The notes beneath the pieces are model-generated. The model was not told the origin of the DNA. It saw only the letters and a program-made list of their open reading frames with translations, and searched no databases. From Candidatus Methanovirga basalitermitum (GTDB lineage Archaea > Methanobacteriota > Methanobacteria > Methanobacteriales > Methanobacteriaceae), in assembly GCA_031284445.1 (NCBI GenBank), contig JAISZW010000228.1:1-11828 (forward strand): a stretch of 11,828 nt of DNA. The letters run 5' to 3'. Positions 7,263 through 11,828 of this stretch are shown piece after piece; the stretch's first letter is position 1, and each line of letters starts with the position of its first letter. A program made the translations under genes and the position numbers.

Positions 7263-8792
7263 ATGAAACTTAATATTAATTCAATAGCTGAAGCTGTATC
7301 TGGAAGAATTATTGGAAATAACTTTGAGAGTATTGATAAAGAATTTATAGGTTTATTTACAGTTTTAGATAGTGCTAAAGAAGGAGACATAGTAATTAGG
7401 CATTGGATTAATGAAAAAGGTGTTAAAATGGCTAATGAAAAAGGTGTTATAGCTATTATAACTGAAAATATCCTTGAAAATTCTATTGAAGTGGCTGAAA
7501 AACTTGAATTTCCAATTATAATAGTGGATGAAATCGAACATGCGAATGGCTTTGCATTAGAATACACTTTAAATCTTTTTGGTGCTAAATCCAAGAAAGT
7601 TATTGTTAGTGGAACAAACGGCAAATCAACCACATCCCATTTAATTTTTAGTATCCTGTATAATATGGGTGTAAATGTTGTTACAAATACTGACTCTAAA
7701 TCTGAATTCAACACTTTAATCGACCCTATGGTCTCTAAGTTGATTTCTGATTATGGAAAAAATAATAAACAATTAGATTATGTGGTAATTGAGGTTTCAG
7801 AAGTACAAGGTTGGGTCAATAGATTAATGAAAAATCATGCATACATAATGACAAAAGTTACCAATCCTGATGTTACAGTTGTAACAAATATGGCTATGGA
7901 TCATATTAATTTGGTTAATTCAATTGAAGAGATTTATGATGAAATATCTGGGGCTGTTAAAGCCACAAAAAAAGGAACTATTATTTTAAACAAAAATGAT
8001 CTGCTTGTAGAATCTTTGAAAAATTTAAAAAATGATAAGGTTAGAGATTTTTACTTTTTTTACAAGGACAACCTTAATGAGTATAATTTAAATAATATTG
8101 ATGAAGAAGATAATCTCGTACTTTTTGACCCATATAAAAAAATCATATCTTATAAAGGTAAAGCTGTTTTAAAATTAGATGAGATTCCATTTAAAAGCAG
8201 ACACTTCATAGAAAATATTTTGGCATCTATTTCTGTATGTATCAATTTAGATATTCCATTGAAATATATAATTGATGGTGTTAAATCCTATAAACCTTTG
8301 AAAAGGAGATTTACTAAATTAAATGAAAATCCATTAGTCATTGATGATTTTGCCCATAATCCTGATGGGATAAAAGCTACTGTAGATGCCTTCTCAAAAA
8401 TGAGTTCAAATCAGGATAGTGTTTTATGGATTGTATCTGCAATTAGAGGTTCACGAGGCATTAAAATCAACGAACTTAATTCTCAAGCATTATCAGATTC
8501 GATTTTATCATGCAAAAATAGTAATATGAAAATTAAATTAATAGTATCCAATAGCTCTGATGTTGTAGATGGATCAAATATCGTGAAATTAAACGAAGAA
8601 AGATCTTTTCTTAAAATATTGAAAAAAAATAAAATAGACTTTATTCATTTTGATAAATTGCATGATGGTCTAAATCAAGTGTATAACAATGCAAAAACTA
8701 ATGACAGTATTTTGCTTATTGGTGCTCAAGGCATGGATCCTGCTGAAGAAGTTTTAAAAACCATTAAAAATGAAAAAAATTGTAATTCATGA
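7263..8792 (+). CDS. Mur ligase family protein, candidate pseudomurein peptide ligase (MurE-like)
   Basis: A 509-residue ATP-dependent Mur ligase with three domains. The N-terminal, MurE-like part spans about 1-110 (SGRIIGNNFESIDKEF). The central ATPase has the P-loop GTNGKST (117-123), IEVSEVQGW (176-184) and TNMAMDHIN (208-216). The C-terminal domain opens near 345 with RRF and has DDFAHNPDGI (361-370), equivalent to the DYAHxP motif, and GAQGMDP (487-493) near the end. Mur ligases form amide bonds by acyl-phosphate. In Methanobacteriales, MurE/MurC homologues are the proposed ligases of the pseudomurein peptide, though methanogens also use Mur homologues for cofactors such as F430. The sequence lacks the CfbE-type start I would expect for F430 synthetase. 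Start is uncertain: TTG 7245 and ATG 7254 are in frame. GAGG (7247-7250) is 12 bases before 7263 and 3 before 7254. Confidence 0.82.
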   Translation: MKLNINSIAEAVSGRIIGNNFESIDKEFIGLFTVLDSAKEGDIVIRHWINEKGVKMANEKGVIAIITENILENSIEVAEKLEFPIIIVDEIEHANGFALEYTLNLFGAKSKKVIVSGTNGKSTTSHLIFSILYNMGVNVVTNTDSKSEFNTLIDPMVSKLISDYGKNNKQLDYVVIEVSEVQGWVNRLMKNHAYIMTKVTNPDVTVVTNMAMDHINLVNSIEEIYDEISGAVKATKKGTIILNKNDLLVESLKNLKNDKVRDFYFFYKDNLNEYNLNNIDEEDNLVLFDPYKKIISYKGKAVLKLDEIPFKSRHFIENILASISVCINLDIPLKYIIDGVKSYKPLKRRFTKLNENPLVIDDFAHNPDGIKATVDAFSKMSSNQDSVLWIVSAIRGSRGIKINELNSQALSDSILSCKNSNMKIKLIVSNSSDVVDGSNIVKLNEERSFLKILKKNKIDFIHFDKLHDGLNQVYNNAKTNDSILLIGAQGMDPAEEVLKTIKNEKNCNS

Positions 8793-9283
8793 TTTTATAC
8801 TTAATTTAATCTTTAAAACTAAATTAACAAAATTTGAAGATTCTAATAATCTCAACCCCCCCACCCCTTAAAAAAAAATATTCTAAATAAAAGATATTAA
8901 TTAGAAAATTTTTTTTACTTCACTACTGATAATTTCTATAACTATAAAACATTCAAATCAAGCAGAACAACACTTATAATGAGACTAAGAAATCAGAAAG
9001 TAATATTTAAGACAATAAGGTTTATTAGAGTATTTAGCTTTATTCATTGGTAATGAAGTAATATAAAGAAAGAACTCCACAATTTTTTACAGACTCGCAT
9101 GACCAATATTAATTATAAAGTATGAAAAAACGATATATTTATGTAGAGAATTTTTTCTTAATCTTAAATTAAGCTTCTATGAAAGTAAATAAGGATTCTA
9201 TGATGAAGTTTTTAATTTTTTTTAATTTTCTTTTTTTACTTCATAAAAAAAGTAATACTCCTTATAATAGAAATCATCATTGA
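8793..9283. other. Intergenic region between convergent genes, with terminator-like elements
   Basis: No credible protein gene. TTAATTTA/TAAATTAA (8801-8808 with 8820-8827) is an all-A/T inverted repeat just after the Mur ligase stop. A C7-A-C4 tract (8856-8867), followed by a run of A's, is strikingly unlike the local composition. A T8 run lies near 8907-8915. Bases 8979-9053 form only a 24-codon frame of no known family. The end of the region, 9203-9252, holds ATGAAGT/ACTTCAT arms around a T-rich loop and is described separately. Confidence 0.5.
9203..9252. terminator. Possible two-way termination region between convergent transcripts
   Basis: ATGAAGT (9203-9209) and ACTTCAT (9238-9244) are inverted copies flanking a loop made mostly of T on the + strand (runs of T5, T8 and T7), the kind of oligo-T that ends archaeal transcripts coming from the Mur ligase side. 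On the minus strand a T7 run (9251-9245) lies about 33 bases after the deacylase stop. One element could therefore serve both directions. Confidence 0.4.
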
Positions 9284-10030
9284 TTAAAAAACATTGAAAT
9301 AGGATAAAAAGGCTTCCATTTGTTTTAAAGATCTTGAACAAGCCTTTTTTTCAGCATAACCATGTGGGGATAAAACTTCACAGGTTACTGCTGGAATTCC
9401 AGATAAATTGCATTCATCTTCTAATGCTCCTTTAAATGATGAACCTGCCATATTAAATGAAATGATCTCAGAACCGAGTTCATTAGAGATATATTCTCCA
9501 ATTTCATAGCTTTTAAAAAGAGTTTTTAAACTACAAAATACTCCTTCCTTTCCAGGATTGCTATTAACAGAAGTTGAATGAAAATCAGCAAGTGAATCAA
9601 TCTTAAGTTCATGGGCTTTTTTTAGAATTGTATTAGTCAATGTTCCATAAGAAGCTGAAGATCTATTTAAATCATCGTTATTAAACCAACGAATGTTTTG
9701 CATGCTGGATTTAGGTGCCGTGAAAGGGATGATATAAACGGTTTCATTTAAATCATTATTAAATAGCTTTTCCATCAACAATAAAGAAGCAATTTGAGGA
9801 GGGATTTCATTGCCATGAACTCCTGAAACCAACATAAGTTTCAAATCCCCAGATCCAAACTTAAAAATTGATGTTCCTTCAAGTGCTTCTTTTAAAACAT
9901 ATCTTGATAATGGTGTTTTTGGAATATATTTAAAAAGATAGCGGTTTGCACTAACAAAGCCTCCAGAATAGGGAAATAATGCATCGGAGTCTATATTATC
10001 TAAAGAATTAATACCCTTAAAATTATACAT
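9284..10030 (-). CDS. Succinylglutamate desuccinylase/aspartoacylase (AstE/AspA) family zinc deacylase
   Basis: A 248-residue member of the M14-like AstE/AspA family, zinc hydrolases that remove acyl groups or C-terminal residues from amino-acid derivatives. The zinc ligands are visible: GVHGNE (His72, Glu75) and DFHST (His151). NNDDLNR (117-123) is the substrate-binding block and TCEVLSPHG (216-224) carries the expected catalytic Glu218. The chain is shorter than bacterial AstE (around 320), lacking most of the C-terminal beta domain. The real substrate is unknown. The start at 10030 is preferred over TTG 10045, which directly abuts the argG stop and lacks a ribosome site. The gap to argG is 15 bases, so the two are an operon, which hints at a role near arginine or N-acyl amino-acid metabolism, but this is only context. 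Confidence 0.8.
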   Translation of the reverse strand: MYNFKGINSLDNIDSDALFPYSGGFVSANRYLFKYIPKTPLSRYVLKEALEGTSIFKFGSGDLKLMLVSGVHGNEIPPQIASLLLMEKLFNNDLNETVYIIPFTAPKSSMQNIRWFNNDDLNRSSASYGTLTNTILKKAHELKIDSLADFHSTSVNSNPGKEGVFCSLKTLFKSYEIGEYISNELGSEIISFNMAGSSFKGALEDECNLSGIPAVTCEVLSPHGYAEKKACSRSLKQMEAFLSYFNVF

Positions 10031-10045
10031 TAAAAAGCATTCCAA

Positions 10046-11221
10046 TTAATGTTTTTGTTTTTGATAAATAGTAGCTTGAATTCCATGATGTTTAATCATA
10101 CCCTCAACTTCTCTTTGATCATTTTCCTTATCTTCAAAGCTTATTTGTTTAATATCATGCAAACTAAATTTAGATTCCCTACTTAAAATAGATATATATC
10201 CCTTATAAAGATTTAAAACAATGTTTCCAGTCACTCTTCTCTGCATATAATCAATACTTTTATCCAAATCTTCCCTGAGTGGTTCTTGCCATAAAGCATT
10301 ATAAACAAGATCAGAATACAATGGAGAAATAAAATCAATGAATCTTAACTCATTTTTTGTAAATATAAGTTCTTCCAATCCTCTATGAGCATTAATAAGA
10401 AGTGTTGCACCAGGTACTTCGTAGACTTCCCGACTTTTAAGACCAACCATACGATCTTCAATAATATCTATCTTTCCAATTCCATTATTTCCAGCTATTT
10501 CATTAGTTTTAGCTATTAAGTCAATTAAAGCCATTTTTTCATTATTAATAGCTATTGGAACTCCACCTTCAAACTTAATATTTACCTTTTCAGGGCTACT
10601 GTTTGCTTCTGTATACGATTTCACCCATTCATAGGCTTCTTGTGGAACCTCGTTTTTAGGGTCTTCAATAACATCACCTTCAATGGATCTTCCCCAAATA
10701 TTTTCATCTATACTGAATTTACTATCTGGAGATAAAGGAATGTTATGACTTCTTGCATAATCTTGCTCTTCTGTTCTAGTTAGATTTAATTCCCTTACTG
10801 GAGCTATTATTTTAAAATCAGACATGGATCTTATTATACTTTCAAACCTAAACTGATCATTTCCTTTTCCAGTACATCCATGGGCAATTGCAACAGCACC
10901 CTCTTTTTCAGCTGTTTCAATTATTTTCATTGCTATTAATGGTCTTGCAAGAGCTGTACTCAATGGATATCCTTCATATACGGCATTGGCTTTTATTCCC
11001 TTTGATAGGAAATCATTTGCAAACTCTTCTTTTGCATCTATCTTATAATGTTTTAAAACCCCAATTTCCTCTGCTACATTTTTCGCTTTTTCAATTTCCT
11101 CTTTTGGTTGACCAACATCAACACAAACAGTTATGACACCTAAATTATATTTTTCCTCTAATAGTTTAGCACAAACCGTTGTGTCTAAACCTCCACTAAA
11201 AGCAAGAATAACTTTATCCAA
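10046..11221 (-). CDS. argG: Argininosuccinate synthase
   Basis: A 391-residue ArgG, which joins citrulline and aspartate using ATP to make argininosuccinate, the penultimate step of arginine synthesis. The N-terminal PP-loop is AFSGGLDTT (7-15). Further family blocks are YEGYPLSTALARPLI (82-96), AHGCTGKGNDQFRFE (113-127), ENIWGRSIEGD (173-183), GRSIEGDVIEDP and EVYEVPGATLL (265-275). The correct start is a TTG at 11221-11219: GGTGAT on the minus strand sits just upstream with suitable spacing, and it gives the standard MDKVILAFSGG beginning and normal length. An in-frame ATG at 11308 would add a 29-residue tail that merely translates the duplicated promoter DNA and should not be used. It is the first gene of a two-gene unit with the deacylase. 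Confidence 0.95.
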   Translation of the reverse strand: MDKVILAFSGGLDTTVCAKLLEEKYNLGVITVCVDVGQPKEEIEKAKNVAEEIGVLKHYKIDAKEEFANDFLSKGIKANAVYEGYPLSTALARPLIAMKIIETAEKEGAVAIAHGCTGKGNDQFRFESIIRSMSDFKIIAPVRELNLTRTEEQDYARSHNIPLSPDSKFSIDENIWGRSIEGDVIEDPKNEVPQEAYEWVKSYTEANSSPEKVNIKFEGGVPIAINNEKMALIDLIAKTNEIAGNNGIGKIDIIEDRMVGLKSREVYEVPGATLLINAHRGLEELIFTKNELRFIDFISPLYSDLVYNALWQEPLREDLDKSIDYMQRRVTGNIVLNLYKGYISILSRESKFSLHDIKQISFEDKENDQREVEGMIKHHGIQATIYQKQKH

Positions 11222-11234
11222 ATTATCACCATTA

Positions 11235-11289
11235 ATTATATACTTAAACTTAATAAATGTTATTATATACTTAAACTTAATAAATGTTA
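11235..11289 (-). promoter_or_regulatory. 27-bp perfect tandem repeat with two TATA boxes upstream of argG
   Basis: Bases 11235-11261 are repeated exactly at 11262-11288, with one further matching base. On the minus strand each copy ends in a TATA-like box (AAGTATATAAT). For the start codon at 11221, the distal copy (box near 11262-11270) would put transcription at about 11240 and leave a 15-20 base leader that includes the GGTGAT ribosome site. The proximal box (near 11235-11243) would start transcription inside the gene, so it is probably not the main promoter. Positions are inferred from usual archaeal spacing. Confidence 0.5.
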
Positions 11290-11432
11290 AACAATTAAAA
11301 TATCTCAATTATAGTACTCGTCTTAACTTCGGAATGGAATTTTTTCATATATTCTTTGATTAATAAATCATTGTTTTTATATATTTATTTTAATAAAATT
11401 TTACAATTATTGAAAGTTCTGTCGATTACTAT

Positions 11433-11502
11433 ATTACATTAAAAATTATTACATTTTAAAAATTATTACATTAAAAATTATTACATTTTAAAAATTATTA
11501 CA
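11433..11502. repeat. 32-bp AT-rich tandem repeat, two copies plus a 6-bp partial
   Basis: Units at 11433-11464 and 11465-11496 are identical, followed by ATTACA at 11497-11502. Each unit is itself two related halves, ATTACATTAAAAATT (15) and ATTACATTTTAAAAATT (17). No spacers are present, so it is a simple tandem array, not CRISPR. Confidence 0.8.
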
Positions 11503-11532
11503 GAGAATTTCTATTAACCTATAAAAATTCTC
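11503..11532. other. Inverted repeat GAGAATTT/AAATTCTC
   Basis: GAGAATTT (11503-11510) and AAATTCTC (11525-11532) are perfect 8-base arms around a 14-base loop, abutting the end of the AT tandem repeat. It could be a transcript end or a protein-binding site. No T-run follows on the + strand. Its function is unknown. Confidence 0.35.
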
Positions 11533-11542
11533 AAGATTATTA

Positions 11543-11607
11543 CTACCAAAGTATTGGTAGCATGATATATCATATTTTCACCATTATATATAAAGTTATC
11601 GGCCGAT
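11543..11607 (+). promoter_or_regulatory. Palindrome cluster around a rightward TATA box
   Basis: CTACCAA-AGTA-TTGGTAG (11543-11560) is a perfect 7-bp inverted repeat. ATGATATATCAT (11562-11573) is a perfect 12-bp palindrome. TTATATATAAAG (11584-11595) is a strong TATA-like box. ATCGGCCGAT (11598-11607) is a perfect 10-bp palindrome with a GC core that stands out in this DNA and lies between the box and the expected start near 11612-11617. Such placement suits repressor and activator sites. The target gene would lie beyond the right edge. Confidence 0.4.
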
Positions 11608-11675
11608 CAAAACTGATAGAAAAGTTTAGAAATTACTGAAACACCACTAAAATATTCATTTAATTTAATCATTTG

Positions 11676-11691
11676 CTCTCTCTCTCTCTCT
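11676..11691. repeat. (CT)8 dinucleotide microsatellite
   Basis: Eight uninterrupted CT units in otherwise AT-rich DNA, about 70 bp past the TATA box at 11584-11595. Runs like this can change length by slipped-strand copying. It lies in a short 28-codon frame from TTG 11673 of no recognised family, so no effect on a gene can be shown. Confidence 0.75.
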
Positions 11692-11828
11692 GGACTAATT
11701 AAATCAAAAACATCAGAAAATAAAGCCTATTTAATGATATTTTATGGAACATGATATATTTAAATATTACAAAGACATATAAAGAGCCATGAAAAATCTA
11801 AAGAAGCATTACTTAAGAACACAGTACA

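Larger units (their letters stand above)
11222..11828. other. Non-coding region upstream of argG and right edge of the window
   Basis: No intact gene. It holds the duplicated argG promoter, a 5S-rRNA-like fragment (11312-11342), a 32-bp AT tandem repeat (11433-11502), a hairpin (11503-11532), a cluster of palindromes and a TATA box (11543-11607), and a (CT)8 run. At the far right, 11744-11828 reads MEHDIFKYYKDI, one TAA, then an ATG at 11789 and KNLKKHYLRTQY off the edge. This could be the start of a gene or part of a broken one, but 13 codons cannot be judged. Confidence 0.6.

Noticed and set aside
7226..7714. Minus-strand 162-codon frame over the Mur ligase start
   Set aside because: Overlaps the well-supported N-terminal domain and P-loop of the Mur ligase; no recognisable protein.
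11222..11308. 29-residue N-terminal extension of argG from an in-frame ATG at 11308
   Set aside because: It translates the tandem promoter repeat, includes both TATA boxes, and the TTG at 11221 has a GGTGAT ribosome site and gives the normal ArgG N-terminus.
10888..11363. Two + strand open frames over argG
   Set aside because: Shadow frames with low-complexity Leu/Phe-rich or repeat-derived translations opposite a certain gene.
11433..11502. Possible CRISPR-like array
   Set aside because: The units are directly adjacent with no unique spacers and no cas genes are near.

Overview
The window looks like chromosomal DNA of a low-GC methanogenic archaeon of the order Methanobacteriales, most like Methanobrevibacter, with Methanosphaera as an alternative. 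The inference rests on the very AT-rich base composition, archaeal-type TATA boxes ahead of genes, GGTGAT/GAGG Shine-Dalgarno motifs, an archaeal-type RNase HII and RtcB, a purine nucleoside phosphorylase that resembles the methanogen methylthioinosine phosphorylase, an iron-sulfur flavoprotein motif, and a Mur ligase in an archaeal setting (pseudomurein-type). Genus is inference; no rRNA gene is present.

Layout. 1-806 is a long AT/T-rich intergenic stretch ending in an 18-bp tandem repeat that duplicates a TATA box. Next come two separately spaced + strand genes: a RimI-type N-acetyltransferase (807-1244) and RNase HII (1371-2003). From 2149 a compact + strand cluster, probably an operon, holds rtcB RNA ligase, an MTA/MTI phosphorylase and an iron-sulfur flavoprotein-like reductase (to 4960). 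A folded region (4961-5020) follows. Then comes a decayed stretch (5058-6550) made of a broken tnpB transposon gene, joined directly to the remains of a second, unrecognised gene. Intact + strand coding resumes with a four-helix membrane protein with an acidic N-terminus (6543-7223) and a Mur ligase family protein (7263-8792). After about 490 bp without a gene, a minus-strand pair, argG (10046-11221) and an AstE/AspA-type deacylase (9284-10030), reads back towards the Mur ligase. The window ends in about 600 bp of non-coding DNA with two tandem repeats, several palindromes around a TATA box, a CT microsatellite and a short 5S-rRNA-like fragment.

Functionally this is mostly housekeeping: protein acetylation, RNA:DNA hybrid removal, tRNA splicing and RNA repair, methylthio-nucleoside salvage, arginine synthesis and probably cell-wall peptide ligation. 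I found no convincing new multi-gene system. The points most worth a second look are two independent tandem duplications of promoter DNA (ahead of the acetyltransferase gene and ahead of argG), the palindrome cluster around a rightward promoter at the right edge, the two mutually exclusive hairpins after the flavoprotein gene, and the tnpB decay with a single-A frameshift.
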